From Faecalibacterium sp. I3-3-33 (GTDB lineage Bacteria; Bacillota; Clostridia; Oscillospirales; Ruminococcaceae), in NCBI RefSeq assembly GCF_023347295.1, contig NZ_CP094469.1, forward strand, positions 620,001 to 684,000: 64,000 bases of DNA. Reading direction: 5' to 3'. The position numbers and the translations under genes are program-made. The notes beneath the pieces were generated by a model. It was given only the letters and a program-made list of their open reading frames with translations. It was not told the DNA's origin and made no database searches. Below, in pieces: positions 8,477 through 17,247 of the stretch; within the stretch, counting starts at the first letter, position 1, and each line of letters starts with the position of its first letter.

Positions 8477-9847
8477 TCAGAGGAACACATACTTGAGGAT
8501 GAACAGCACGGTGAGCACATACATCAACGGGCTGATCTTCTTCTCCTTGGCCTTGCCGGTGATCACATTGATGATGGTCCAGGAGATAATGCCGATGGCA
8601 ATACCCTCGGAGATGCTGTAAGCGGTGGGCATAGCCAGAATGGTCAGGAAGGCGGGGATGCCCTCGCTGGGATCATTGAAGTCGATCTTAATGGCAGAGC
8701 CCATCATGTAGAAGCCCACGATGATCAGAGCCGGAGCGGTAGCAAAGCTGGGGATGGTGAGGAACAGCGGGCTGAAGATGGTAGCCAGCAGGAACAGCAC
8801 GCCGGTGGTCATAGCGGTCAGACCGGTGCGGCCGCCCTCGGTAACGCCGGAGGCGCTCTCCACGAAGGTGGTGGTGGTAGAAGTGCCCAGCACAGCGCCC
8901 ACGCAGGTGCCGATGGAGTCTGCCATCAGTGCGCCCTTGATGTGGGGCAGACGGCCGTCCTCGTCCAGCATATCAGCTTTGGAGGCCACGCCGATCAGGG
9001 TGCCCAGCGTGTCGAACAGGTCCACGAACAGGAAGGAGAACATCACGGCGAAGAAGTTCAGCAGGCCGACACCGGAGAAGTCGGTCTTGAACACCTGACC
9101 AAAGGTCTCGCCCAGTGCGGAGAAGTCGAAGCTGACAAAAGCGGTGGGGATCACGGAGTACATGCCGGCTTCCACATCGGGGACGTAGATGCCGGTCAGC
9201 TCGCACACGATGCCCAGCAGCCAGGTGATCAGGATGCCGTACAGGATGCCGCCCTTGACCTTTTTGACCAGCAGGATGGCGGTGATGACCACGCCCAGCA
9301 GAGCAAGGATGGCGCCCACGCCCACGCTGTGGAAGGTTGCGCCCTTGAAGTGCTGGTAGGTGACCAGCGTGGAATCGCTGTTGACGATCAGCTTGGCGTT
9401 CTGCAGGCCGACAAAGGCCACGAACAGGCCGATGCCCACGCTGACGGCGCTCTTCAGGGTCATGGGAATGGCGTTGAAGATGCCCTCGCGCACATTGGTC
9501 AGGGACAGTGCGATGAAGATGACGCCCTCAACAAAGACAGCCATCAGAGCCAGCTGCCAGCTGTAACCCATGGTCAGCACGACCGTGTAGGCAAAGTAGG
9601 CGTTCAGACCCATGCCGGGAGCCAGTGCAAAGGGGTAGTTGGCCAGCACAGCCATCAGTGCGGTGGCAATGAAGGATGCCAGCGCAGTGGCGATCAGCAC
9701 AGCCTTGGAATCCATGCCCGCTGCGGACAGGATGTTGGGGTTGACGGCAAGGATGTAAGCCATGGTCATGAAGGTGGTGATACCAGCCATGATCTCGGTC
9801 TTTGCATCGGTGTGGTTTTCTTTCAGGTGAAAGAACTTTTCTAACAT
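8477..9847 (-). CDS. NCS2-family purine permease (PbuG/AdeP type)
   Basis: This polytopic membrane protein of 456 residues has around 12-14 membrane spans. Family features include the start MLEKFFHLKENHTDAKTE, the segment AGITTFMTMAYILAVNP, the GMGLNAYFAY motif, and the conserved ALMADSIGTCVGAVLGTS stretch. It should import adenine, guanine or hypoxanthine by proton symport. A longer open frame exists, but ATG at 9847 is chosen because AGGAGG lies about 5 nt upstream and the conserved N-terminus begins there. The gene is monocistronic, with its own promoter and terminators. No purine riboswitch consensus is visible in the leader, though a GC-rich hairpin is. Confidence 0.93.
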   Translation of the reverse strand: MLEKFFHLKENHTDAKTEIMAGITTFMTMAYILAVNPNILSAAGMDSKAVLIATALASFIATALMAVLANYPFALAPGMGLNAYFAYTVVLTMGYSWQLALMAVFVEGVIFIALSLTNVREGIFNAIPMTLKSAVSVGIGLFVAFVGLQNAKLIVNSDSTLVTYQHFKGATFHSVGVGAILALLGVVITAILLVKKVKGGILYGILITWLLGIVCELTGIYVPDVEAGMYSVIPTAFVSFDFSALGETFGQVFKTDFSGVGLLNFFAVMFSFLFVDLFDTLGTLIGVASKADMLDEDGRLPHIKGALMADSIGTCVGAVLGTSTTTTFVESASGVTEGGRTGLTAMTTGVLFLLATIFSPLFLTIPSFATAPALIIVGFYMMGSAIKIDFNDPSEGIPAFLTILAMPTAYSISEGIAIGIISWTIINVITGKAKEKKISPLMYVLTVLFILKYVFL

Positions 9848-9878
9848 GAGAAACCTCCTGTTTCCAATAAAACACTCC

Positions 9879-9902
9879 GCCGGTTGCGGACGGCGGAGAA
9901 AG
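9879..9902 (-). promoter_or_regulatory. Leader hairpin before NCS2 permease (possible attenuator)
   Basis: On the minus strand CTCCGCCG pairs with CGGCGGAG around an eight-base loop. It is followed by TGTTTTATT and then the ribosome binding site. The short T-rich tail makes this a possible attenuator or mRNA-stabilising hairpin. Confidence 0.4.
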
Positions 9903-9912
9903 AACAGCTCCC

Positions 9913-9941
9913 ATTCTATCAGCTGAAAACGTTTTTGTCCA
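9913..9941 (-). promoter_or_regulatory. Promoter of NCS2 permease
   Basis: Read on the minus strand, TGGACA (9941-9936), exactly 17 nt and TAGAAT (9918-9913) form a good sigma-A promoter. The leader would be about 55-60 nt long. Confidence 0.7.
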
Positions 9942-10072
9942 CACTGGAAACACACAAATTTCGCAATTTGTTCAAATTTTCTTAAATGAGTATGACTTAT
10001 CTGACAAAAAATCTGGCATTTTTTGGTAATTTGGACGGAATGCAGGCAATTTGTGCAGAAAAAATGTGTGCG

Positions 10073-10116
10073 GAAAAAAGTAGTTCCGAAACACCCTGCG
10101 GGTGTTTCGGAACTAC
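10073..10116 (-). terminator. Terminator after M16C peptidase gene
   Basis: A perfect 17-bp stem (10080-10096 with 10100-10116) with a TGC loop is followed on the minus strand by a T tract. It lies just past the peptidase stop at 10148. Confidence 0.92.
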
Positions 10117-10147
10117 AAATAAAATATTTTTTACAAATGACCGGCGC

Positions 10148-12901
10148 TTACAGCGTCTCTACCCGGTCGAACAGATCCTTTGCGGCTTCCACGGCGTCCT
10201 TGCTGCCAAAGGCCACCCGCACGCCGCCGGACAGCACATCAGACAGGGCTGCGGCCTGTGCTTTGAGCAGGGCGGCGTCCACGCTGCACAGCGCCTTGCG
10301 GTCGGCGGCGCGCATCTCGTCCGTGATGCCGCAGAAATACCGGTGATCCAATTCCCGGGCAGCGGCACGCGCCTTGCGGGGCGTGTCCAGCTTGGCAGCA
10401 GTGCCCACGATGAACTCGTCCAGATCCCGGGCCGTATAGTCCCGGGCGGCAAGGGCGGCAGGGGCGGCTGTAAAGGTGTCGTAGCTTTCCCGCAGGTGAG
10501 GGTCCCGGTAGGTGTACAAAAACTCGATGCCGTCGGCACAGAGCATTCCGGTGTCGTAGGCACCGCCCACCTCCCGGATGGTGTGCCACAGGTACTCGTA
10601 GCTCATCACCCGTGCCAGCACCCGGCGGCGGCTGTCCCGGGGCATGGGCCATGCCAGCACATCGTAGTTCACGCCGCCGTCAATGATAAAGGCTTCGTTC
10701 ACCGGGGGCGTCAGGGGCTGGGTGTAGGGCTGCGCCGGGGTGCGCCGGGCGGCGGCAAAGCGGCTTTCCGGCAGCAGGGTGCGCAGCTTTTCCAGTGCGG
10801 CTTCGGTGCCATGCAGGCTGACGGTCAGGGCGGCGTTTTGCAGCACCCGGCTGCGCAGAGCGTCCAGCTTTGCGCCCAGTGCGGACCAGTCGGCCTTTTC
10901 CAGCAGACCGCACAGGAAGTGATAATAACTCACGCCGGTGCAGGCTTCGTCCGCAGCGCCCTCTACATAATAATGGGCGCGGGCACGGGTGGAGGCGAAC
11001 TCGTTGCCCTGCTGGATAAACAGCTGCTCCATGCGCAGCTTCAGCTGGCTGACCACCCGGGCATAGGCGGCTTCGGCAGCAGCGCCGGTAAGGATGGTAT
11101 CATACAGCCACTCGCCGCCGATCTCCACCGCCTTTTCTAAGCTGCGTTCCAGCAGGCTCAGGCAGAGGGAAAGCTTTGCGTGGCAGGGAGAACCCTCCTG
11201 CCGCCCGGTCCAAAGGTCCAGCTGGGCGCGGCTGTCGCCCAGCCATGTGCTGCGCAGGGTGTTCAGCTGCTGGGCGGTGTGAGCGGGGGTGTCCAGCTCG
11301 TCCAGCACATCGGTGAGCAGGTTCAGATATTGCAGCTCTTCCGGGGCAACAGTGCCCAGATCATAGTAGAAATTCAGGTACAGGCTGCCGGCAGAGGGGT
11401 GGCGCAGCAGGGTGGCACCTGCCAGCTGCTCGGCGCTGCCCTGCGGGGCGGTATCGCCCGCGCCAAGGTCGGCGGCGGTGAGAGGGTGCTCCAACACCAG
11501 CTTGCCATCGGTGCGCACCGGGGCGGCGGCGTCCTCCGCTTTGGGTGCGGTGGGGATTTGCACCACCTGCACCGGGGCGGGTGCAAACAGCTCCCGCAGC
11601 AGGGTGTCGAACCAGCCCTCTTCCAGCTTGCTGCGCAGGGCGGCGAAGAGTTTATCCGTATGCAGCAGCAGGGCGGCATCGCCGGTATGCAGCCAGCCGG
11701 TGGCGGCGTTGATGGCGTCCAGCACGCCGTCCGGCAGATTGCCCGGACGCTCCAGAGAAGCAAATTCGGCCTCGTTCAAAGCGGCCAGCAGCAGGTCGTG
11801 AGGAATGCCGGTCTTTAGCAGCTCGTCCACAGCCTTGCGTACAGCGGGGGCAAATTTGCGGGCAGAATCTACCGTAGCACCGCGCAGTAGCAGCTCCAAG
11901 GTGGGCTGCAGGGTGCTGTCGTCAAAGCCGATGTCGATATCTGCGCCCAGCTGCTCGGCCAGCAGCGCGGCCTTGAGGGGAGAGCTGTTAGTGCTCAGCA
12001 GCGCACCCAGCAAAATCTCCACACCCAGCTGCCGCTCACGGTCGGCAAATGCGCCGGTGTACCATGCCAGTGCGCACTGCACCTCGTCCGGCTTGGGTTG
12101 GTCGGTGTAGTAGGGCAGCTCCACGAATGCGCCGGGCTGCTCGTCCTGCATGGTCAGGCGGGGACGGGCAGCTGCTTTGGGCATCTTGGACAGGTAGTCC
12201 TTGTCCAGCCGCGCCAGCTTGTCGGCCATGTCCATCTTGCCGTACAGGGTGATGCAGCAGTTGTCGGCGCTGTAATGGCGGCGGTACACCCGCTGGTATT
12301 TCTCATAGGTCAGGGCGGGGATGGACGCCGGGTCGCCGCCGGACACAAAGCCGTAGGCGGTATCCGGGAACATCGCCCGTTGCAGGGCGTTTTGCAGCTG
12401 GGCGTCCGGGGAGGCCAGCGCGCCCTGCATCTCGTTGTAGACTACGCCGCTGACCGTGCCGTCCGCATCCCGGTGCCAGCCCTCCTGCTCGAACACCGCA
12501 GAGTCCACCATAGCCAGCGGGCAGAACACCGCGTTCAGGTAGACATCCATCAGGTTGCAGAAATCGGTCTCGTTGGGGGTGGCAAAGGGGTAGACCGTCT
12601 TATCCGGGAAAGTCATTGCATTGAGGAAGGAAGCCATGCTGCTTTTGAGCAGCTGCACAAAGGGGGAGCTGACCGGGTATTTTTCGCTGCCCGCCAGCAC
12701 GGAATGTTCCAGAATATGGAACACGCCGGTGTCATCGGAGGGAAAAGTGCCAAAGCCGATGCCGAAAGCTTTGTTGACGTCCTCGTTCTCCACCAGCAGC
12801 ACGGCTGCGCCGCTGACGTCATGGGTGAGCAGGGTCAAAGTACCGTGCTGCTCGGGGCAGTCCTCGGTGCGCAGGACGGTATAACCGGGATAGTGTGCCA
12901 T
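10148..12901 (-). CDS. M16C-family zinc metallopeptidase (presequence-protease-like)
   Basis: At 917 residues this has the length of single-chain M16C peptidases such as eukaryotic PreP. The inverted zinc motif HxxEH is present as His62-Ile-Leu-Glu65-His66, within GVFHILEHSVLAGSEKYP. The conserved FLNAMTFPDKTVYPF follows. Four M16 half-domains are expected, forming a closed chamber that degrades oligopeptides, probably in the cytoplasm because no signal peptide is seen. The ATG follows AAAGGAG at 8 nt. It is the second gene after the small coiled-coil membrane protein (48-bp gap) and is closed by a strong terminator. Confidence 0.93.
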   Translation of the reverse strand: MAHYPGYTVLRTEDCPEQHGTLTLLTHDVSGAAVLLVENEDVNKAFGIGFGTFPSDDTGVFHILEHSVLAGSEKYPVSSPFVQLLKSSMASFLNAMTFPDKTVYPFATPNETDFCNLMDVYLNAVFCPLAMVDSAVFEQEGWHRDADGTVSGVVYNEMQGALASPDAQLQNALQRAMFPDTAYGFVSGGDPASIPALTYEKYQRVYRRHYSADNCCITLYGKMDMADKLARLDKDYLSKMPKAAARPRLTMQDEQPGAFVELPYYTDQPKPDEVQCALAWYTGAFADRERQLGVEILLGALLSTNSSPLKAALLAEQLGADIDIGFDDSTLQPTLELLLRGATVDSARKFAPAVRKAVDELLKTGIPHDLLLAALNEAEFASLERPGNLPDGVLDAINAATGWLHTGDAALLLHTDKLFAALRSKLEEGWFDTLLRELFAPAPVQVVQIPTAPKAEDAAAPVRTDGKLVLEHPLTAADLGAGDTAPQGSAEQLAGATLLRHPSAGSLYLNFYYDLGTVAPEELQYLNLLTDVLDELDTPAHTAQQLNTLRSTWLGDSRAQLDLWTGRQEGSPCHAKLSLCLSLLERSLEKAVEIGGEWLYDTILTGAAAEAAYARVVSQLKLRMEQLFIQQGNEFASTRARAHYYVEGAADEACTGVSYYHFLCGLLEKADWSALGAKLDALRSRVLQNAALTVSLHGTEAALEKLRTLLPESRFAAARRTPAQPYTQPLTPPVNEAFIIDGGVNYDVLAWPMPRDSRRRVLARVMSYEYLWHTIREVGGAYDTGMLCADGIEFLYTYRDPHLRESYDTFTAAPAALAARDYTARDLDEFIVGTAAKLDTPRKARAAARELDHRYFCGITDEMRAADRKALCSVDAALLKAQAAALSDVLSGGVRVAFGSKDAVEAAKDLFDRVETL

Positions 12902-12949
12902 TTTTATTCTCCTTTACGGGATGTTTTTCACAGAGGATGCGCCTGCGGC

Positions 12950-13261
12950 TCAGCCGCCGAACAGGCCGAAAAAGCTGGTGTGGGTCACACCCAGCACAAG
13001 GAAAAGAGCAATCAGGGCGAACAGCACGCCGATGATGATATCCATCTGGTGCACCGTGAGCGGGAACTTATCGTAAAGTTTTTCCTTGGGGTTTACAAAG
13101 TCCTTGTTGCCGTTGTCCAGCAGGCGCTTTTTGCCCTGCTCAAAATCGGCCTTCTGCGCCTGCAATTCTGCCTGCTGGCGGGCAAGTTCTGCCTCGCGGG
13201 CGGCCAGTGCGGCCTCGCGGCGTTCAAATTCGGTCTGGGTATCCGGGGTGGGCTGTGCCAT
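12950..13261 (-). CDS. Small coiled-coil protein with C-terminal membrane anchor
   Basis: The 103-residue protein starts MAQPTPDTQTEFERR. Residues about 10-45 form an Ala/Glu/Arg/Gln heptad region (ERREAALAAREAELARQQAE). A polar stretch follows, then one or one and a half hydrophobic segments at about 73-98 (MDIIIGVLFALIALFLVLGV). It is therefore predicted to be tail-anchored with a cytoplasmic coiled coil. ATG 13261 is chosen over upstream starts because GGAGGG precedes it at proper spacing. It is likely cotranscribed with the M16C peptidase and may be a membrane tether for it, which is inference. No named family was recognised. Confidence 0.8.
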   Translation of the reverse strand: MAQPTPDTQTEFERREAALAAREAELARQQAELQAQKADFEQGKKRLLDNGNKDFVNPKEKLYDKFPLTVHQMDIIIGVLFALIALFLVLGVTHTSFFGLFGG

Positions 13262-13298
13262 GGAAAGTCCCTCCTGTAAGCATAAGATGTTTTTCCTT

Positions 13299-13304
13299 AT
13301 GATA
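13299..13304 (-). promoter_or_regulatory. Possible extended -10 promoter of coiled-coil/M16C operon
   Basis: On the minus strand TGTGGTATCAT has an extended -10 form (TGG before TATCAT). It overlaps a small dyad CCACA/TGTGG at 13305-13318. No good -35 box is visible. Confidence 0.35.
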
Positions 13305-13324
13305 CCACAAAAATGTGGACAAAA

Positions 13325-13356
13325 AAAGCACCCGCAGTGCAAAGACTGCGGGTGCA
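13325..13356 (-). terminator. Terminator of mgl operon
   Basis: GCACCCGCAGT pairs with ACTGCGGGTGC and is followed on the minus strand by a seven-T run. It lies just after the mglC stop. Confidence 0.92.
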
Positions 13357-13375
13357 AAGGGGGATGATGAGGAGA

Positions 13376-14374
13376 TTACTTCTTAGCCAGATACTTGCGG
13401 ATATCAATGGCGACAGCCACGATAATGACAAGACCCTGAACAATGTAGGTGTAGGAGGAGTTGACGTTCATGAACTGCAGAGCGACCTTCATCAACTCAA
13501 AGACCAGAACGCCGACCAGAACGCCGGGCACGGTGCCGACGCCGCCGGTGGTGGAAACACCGCCGATGGTGCAGGCTGCGATGGCGTCCAGCTCATAGCC
13601 CATTGCAGTGTTGACGGATGCGCCGCCGGACTTTGCAGCCAGCAGGCAGCCTGCCAGACCGAACATGCAGGAGGCCAGGATGTAGATGCGGATCTTGGTA
13701 GCGATCACGTTGACACCGGCCACCTCAGCAGCAGCTTCGTTGCCGCCGATGGCGTACATGTACTTGCCGTGGCGGGTCTTGTTGTACAGGAACCAGAAGC
13801 AGGCAGCCACGATCAGGGCGATCCAGATCAGCACGGGGATGGCAAGGAAGGTGTCCTTTGCCAGTGCGGTGAAGTTGGAGTTCAGGGAGCCGATGGGGGT
13901 ACCGCCGGTGTACACAAGGCAGATACCGTAGACTACCTGCTGCATACCCAAGGTAGCAATGAAGGGCTGCACCTTCAGGTAGCTGACCACCAGTCCGTTG
14001 CACAGACCCACGATGGCGCAGATGGCAATGACCAGAATGAACACCACGGGGGTGGACAGGGTGGGCATATTGGGGTAGAACTTGCCGGAAGCGCCTTCGG
14101 TCTGCGCAAAGATGCAGGCCAGGCAGGCGGCAAAACCGGCCAGACGGCCAGCGGACAGGTCGTTACCGGTGGTGATCAGGCAGCCGGAAATGCCCAGTGC
14201 GATGATGTAGCGGATGGACACATTCTTGAACAGGTTGATCATGTTGGTGCCGGAGAAGAAGTTGGGGTGAATGATGCCAACGATCAGAGTGACGGCCAGC
14301 ATCATTATGATAATGGCGTTGTTGCTGAGCCACTTGCCCACAGCCTTGCCATTCAATTTTTTGGTAGCTTCCAC
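13376..14374 (-). CDS. mglC: Sugar ABC transporter permease (MglC/RbsC type)
   Basis: The 332-residue protein has about nine or ten hydrophobic segments and the BPD_transp_2 architecture of galactose/ribose permeases. Characteristic stretches include NLFKNVSIRYIIALGISGCL, TTGNDLSAGRLAGFAAC and YAIGGNEAAAEVAGVN, the last being the EAA-like loop that contacts the ATPase. It should form the membrane channel for a monosaccharide such as galactose, methyl-galactoside or glucose. It lies 18 bp downstream of mglA with its own ribosome binding site and is last in the operon before a strong terminator. The sugar is assigned from gene order and family resemblance only. Confidence 0.92.
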   Translation of the reverse strand: MEATKKLNGKAVGKWLSNNAIIIMMLAVTLIVGIIHPNFFSGTNMINLFKNVSIRYIIALGISGCLITTGNDLSAGRLAGFAACLACIFAQTEGASGKFYPNMPTLSTPVVFILVIAICAIVGLCNGLVVSYLKVQPFIATLGMQQVVYGICLVYTGGTPIGSLNSNFTALAKDTFLAIPVLIWIALIVAACFWFLYNKTRHGKYMYAIGGNEAAAEVAGVNVIATKIRIYILASCMFGLAGCLLAAKSGGASVNTAMGYELDAIAACTIGGVSTTGGVGTVPGVLVGVLVFELMKVALQFMNVNSSYTYIVQGLVIIVAVAIDIRKYLAKK

Positions 14375-14392
14375 GATAGACAGCCTCCTTAA

Positions 14393-15934
14393 TTACTGAT
14401 TTGCCGCAGCTGCGTCAGGTGCGGTCTCGAACTGGGTAGCCAGCGCCATGATGTTCTCCTGCGTGGCATCCTTACCGTTGATAAAGCCGGTGATGCGGCC
14501 ATCGCACATGACCATGACACGGTTGGACATACCAATGATCTCGCTCATTTCAGAGGAGATCATGATAATGCTCTTGCCCTGCTTGGCCAGATCAGCGATG
14601 ATGCAGTAAATTTCGTACTTTGCACCGACGTCGATGCCACGGGTAGGCTCGTCCAGAATAAGCACATCGGGGTTGTTGGCCAGCCAGCGGGCGATCAGCA
14701 CCTTCTGCTGGTTGCCGCCGGAAAGGCTCTTGATCTGGGTCTTGGGGCTGGGCACCTTGATGGCCATTTTTTCCTTGTTGGTAGCCACCAGATCTAGGAT
14801 CTTTTTGTTGTCCAGCATGATGGGACCCTTGCGCAGGGCGTCCAGAGAAGCAATGGAGATGTTATCGGCAACGCTCAGCACGCCCAGAATGCCGGTGGCA
14901 CGGCGGTCCTCGGTCAGCAGAGCAACGCTCTTCTGAATGGCGTCGCGGGGCTGCTTGATGTTGACCTCTTCGCCCTTGATCCACACCTTACCGGAGGTAT
15001 GGGCACGCAGGCCGAAGATGCCTTCCATCAGCTCGGTGCGCTGTGCGCCCACCAGACCGGCAACGCCCAGAATTTCGCCCTTTTTCAGCTCAAAGCTGCA
15101 ATGGCGGAAGGAGCGGGGATGGATGGAGGTGAAGTCCTCCACCTTCATCATGACCTCGTCCGAGGGCACGTTCTCCAGCGGGGGGAAGAGGTTAGACAGC
15201 TCACGGCCGACCATCTTTGCAATGATCTCTTCCTTGGTCATGTTGGCAACGTCCCACTTGCCAATGTACTGGCCATCGCGCATGATGGTGACTTCGTCTG
15301 CGATGACCTTGATCTCGTCCATCTTGTGGCTGATGTAGACCAGAGCAACGCCCTGCTCCTTCAGCTCCCGCATGATGCGGAACAGGCTCTCGACCTCGTT
15401 CGCGGTCAGAGAAGAGGTGGGCTCGTCCAGGATCAGCACCTTGCAGTTGGCGGAAACGGCCTTGGCAATTTCCACCATCTGCATCTGGGCGATGCTCAAA
15501 GAGCCCAGCTTTGCATGGGGGTCGATGTCCAGCTTCAGTTTCTTCAGCAGTTCATCGGTATCTTTGTACATTTTGGCATGATCCACAACGGTGACGATGC
15601 CGTATTTCTTGGTGGGGTAGCGCCCCAGCCAGATATTCTCAGCCACGGTACGGGCCGGAATGGGCTGCAGCTCCTGATGCACCATGGCGATGCCGCGGTC
15701 CAGTGCATCCAGCGGGGTGGGGATGGTTACCTTCTGCCCCTCGTATTCGATCTCGCCCTCGTCCATCTTGTAAATGCCGAACATACATTTCATCAGAGTG
15801 GACTTACCGGCGCCGTTTTCGCCCATCAGAGCCATGACTTTGCCGGGACGGAGCTCCAGCTGTGCATGATCAAGGGCTTTGACACCGGGGAAGGTCTTGA
15901 CCACGCCTTTCATTACCAGACGGTATTCTGACAT
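14393..15934 (-). CDS. mglA: Sugar ABC transporter ATP-binding protein (MglA/RbsA type, two ATPase domains)
   Basis: The 513-residue protein has tandem nucleotide-binding domains. The first has Walker A GENGAGKST, a signature around LSIAQMQMVEIAKA and Walker B LILDEPTSSL. The second has a degenerate Walker A (VAGLVGAQRTELM), as is usual for this family, with signature LSGGNQQKVLIARWL and Walker B LILDEPTRGIDVGAK. It energises import together with MglC and MglB. A GC-rich hairpin at 15987-16033 separates it from the binding-protein gene, so it is probably expressed at a lower level than that gene. Confidence 0.95.
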   Translation of the reverse strand: MSEYRLVMKGVVKTFPGVKALDHAQLELRPGKVMALMGENGAGKSTLMKCMFGIYKMDEGEIEYEGQKVTIPTPLDALDRGIAMVHQELQPIPARTVAENIWLGRYPTKKYGIVTVVDHAKMYKDTDELLKKLKLDIDPHAKLGSLSIAQMQMVEIAKAVSANCKVLILDEPTSSLTANEVESLFRIMRELKEQGVALVYISHKMDEIKVIADEVTIMRDGQYIGKWDVANMTKEEIIAKMVGRELSNLFPPLENVPSDEVMMKVEDFTSIHPRSFRHCSFELKKGEILGVAGLVGAQRTELMEGIFGLRAHTSGKVWIKGEEVNIKQPRDAIQKSVALLTEDRRATGILGVLSVADNISIASLDALRKGPIMLDNKKILDLVATNKEKMAIKVPSPKTQIKSLSGGNQQKVLIARWLANNPDVLILDEPTRGIDVGAKYEIYCIIADLAKQGKSIIMISSEMSEIIGMSNRVMVMCDGRITGFINGKDATQENIMALATQFETAPDAAAANQ

Positions 15935-15986
15935 TCCGCAAAAGCCTCCTTTTTGGTTGTTGACAGGCGGCAGGTAGGCTAAAATA

Positions 15987-16033
15987 AGGCGCGTGCGCGG
16001 AGAAACTTTCTCGCACGCACGCGCTTTTTAGCT
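15987..16033 (-). terminator. Intercistronic hairpin between mglB and mglA (partial attenuator)
   Basis: GCGCGTGCG and its complement form a 15-16 bp GC-rich stem with one bulge, with T-rich sequence on both sides. Placed between the binding-protein and ATPase genes, such hairpins usually stabilise the upstream message and lower downstream expression. Confidence 0.7.
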
Positions 16034-16092
16034 TTCATTCAAGCCGTTAAGGCCTGCTGCGCACCTTGCATTGGTTCCGGGAAACTTTGGTC

Positions 16093-17139
16093 TTACTTCA
16101 GGTACTGAGAAGCGTTGTCCTTGGTGACCTTGACGTAGTCGACCCAGTAGTACTTCTCAACATCCTTGCCCTCGACGAACAGCTTGGTAGCCTCGGCAGC
16201 CTTGGTAGCCTGACCAACGTCGTCATTCAGAACGGTACCGGTCATGTTGCCATCGACAACGTTCTGCACAGCCTCTACCAGAGCATCGACGCCGACCAGG
16301 TAGACGTCCTTGCCAACGGTGCGGCCAGCCTGCTGGATGGACTGCAGAGCGCCCAGTGCCATTGCGTCGTTGTTGCAGAAGACGACTTCGATCTTTTCGC
16401 CGTACTGAGACAGAGCGTTTGCAACGTCCTGCTGAGCGGTGGTCTGATCCCAGTTGTCCAGGTACTCGTACAGGCACTCGACTTCCTTGCCTTCATCGGT
16501 CAGAGCCTTGATGGAGTACTCGGTGCGGTACTGAGCATCGATGTTCTCGGGGTCGCCCTTGCACATGATGTAGGTGATCTTGCCGTCACCGTTGATATCG
16601 CCCTGAGTCTCGGTCTCCAGAATCAGCTCGCCCTGATAAGTACCGGACTGACGAGCGTCAGCGCCAACGTAGCAGCACTTGCCCTTGTAGGAATCCAGAA
16701 CGCTCTCCTCGGGCTCACGGTTGATGAACACGATGGGAGTGCCGGAGGGAGAAACGGTATCAACGATGGTCTGAGCGGAAGTGGTCTGGACAGGGTTGAT
16801 GACCAGTACGTCCACACCCTGCTGCAGGAAGGTGTTGATCTGCTCGGTCTGGGTGTTCTGGTCGTTCTTGCCGTCCATGATGGTGACGGAGTAGCCCATA
16901 TCCTTCAGGTAGCCTTCCAGATCAGCGCGGTACAGGGTCATGAAGTTATCAGCAAACTGATAGATGCAGACGCCGATGTTGGCGGAGCCGTTGGTAGCAG
17001 CGGCAGAAGCAGCGGTAGAAGAAGCAACGCTGGAAGCAGCGGTGCTGGTGGAGGAAGAGCCGCCGCAAGCGGTCATAGCAGCGGTAGCGCCCACAACAGC
17101 GGAAGCCTTCAGGAAGTCGCGGCGAGAAATCATTTTCAT
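16093..17139 (-). CDS. mglB: Periplasmic-type galactose/sugar-binding lipoprotein (MglB type) with Tat-like signal
   Basis: The 348-residue protein starts MKMISRRDFLKAS, which has the twin-arginine SRRxFLK consensus, and is followed by a hydrophobic stretch and a lipobox TAC. It is thus expected to be exported and lipid-anchored. A Ser/Ala linker leads into a type I periplasmic-binding fold (IGVCIYQFADNFMTLYRADL, then VDVLVINPV, GTPIVFINREP and FCNNDAMALGAL), which matches galactose/glucose-binding MglB with its calcium-loop-like DINGDGKI. ATG 17139 is chosen over 17157 because AAGGAG lies nine bases upstream. It is the first gene of the mglBAC operon. Confidence 0.93.
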   Translation of the reverse strand: MKMISRRDFLKASAVVGATAAMTACGGSSSTSTAASSVASSTAASAAATNGSANIGVCIYQFADNFMTLYRADLEGYLKDMGYSVTIMDGKNDQNTQTEQINTFLQQGVDVLVINPVQTTSAQTIVDTVSPSGTPIVFINREPEESVLDSYKGKCCYVGADARQSGTYQGELILETETQGDINGDGKITYIMCKGDPENIDAQYRTEYSIKALTDEGKEVECLYEYLDNWDQTTAQQDVANALSQYGEKIEVVFCNNDAMALGALQSIQQAGRTVGKDVYLVGVDALVEAVQNVVDGNMTGTVLNDDVGQATKAAEATKLFVEGKDVEKYYWVDYVKVTKDNASQYLK

Positions 17140-17217
17140 AATAGTAATCTCCTTCATTTGTGTGTCACAGCATATTCACAGACGCATTTGTCGCATACGT
17201 CCGTAATCCCTGACAGT

Positions 17218-17247
17218 ATTATACCCTTGTGTGGGGGTGTTCCGCAA
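17218..17247 (-). promoter_or_regulatory. Promoter of mgl operon
   Basis: On the minus strand TTGCGG (17247-17242), an 18-nt spacer and a perfect TATAAT (17223-17218) lie about 80 bp before the mglB start. Confidence 0.6.

Noticed and set aside
8942..9844. 300-codon plus-strand frame over the purine permease
   Set aside because: Antisense shadow with His/Asp/Gly-rich composition; the permease has a promoter, ribosome binding site and family motifs on the other strand.
9848..10072. Purine riboswitch upstream of the NCS2 permease
   Set aside because: The conserved loop and junction bases could not be found; the predicted leader is too short.
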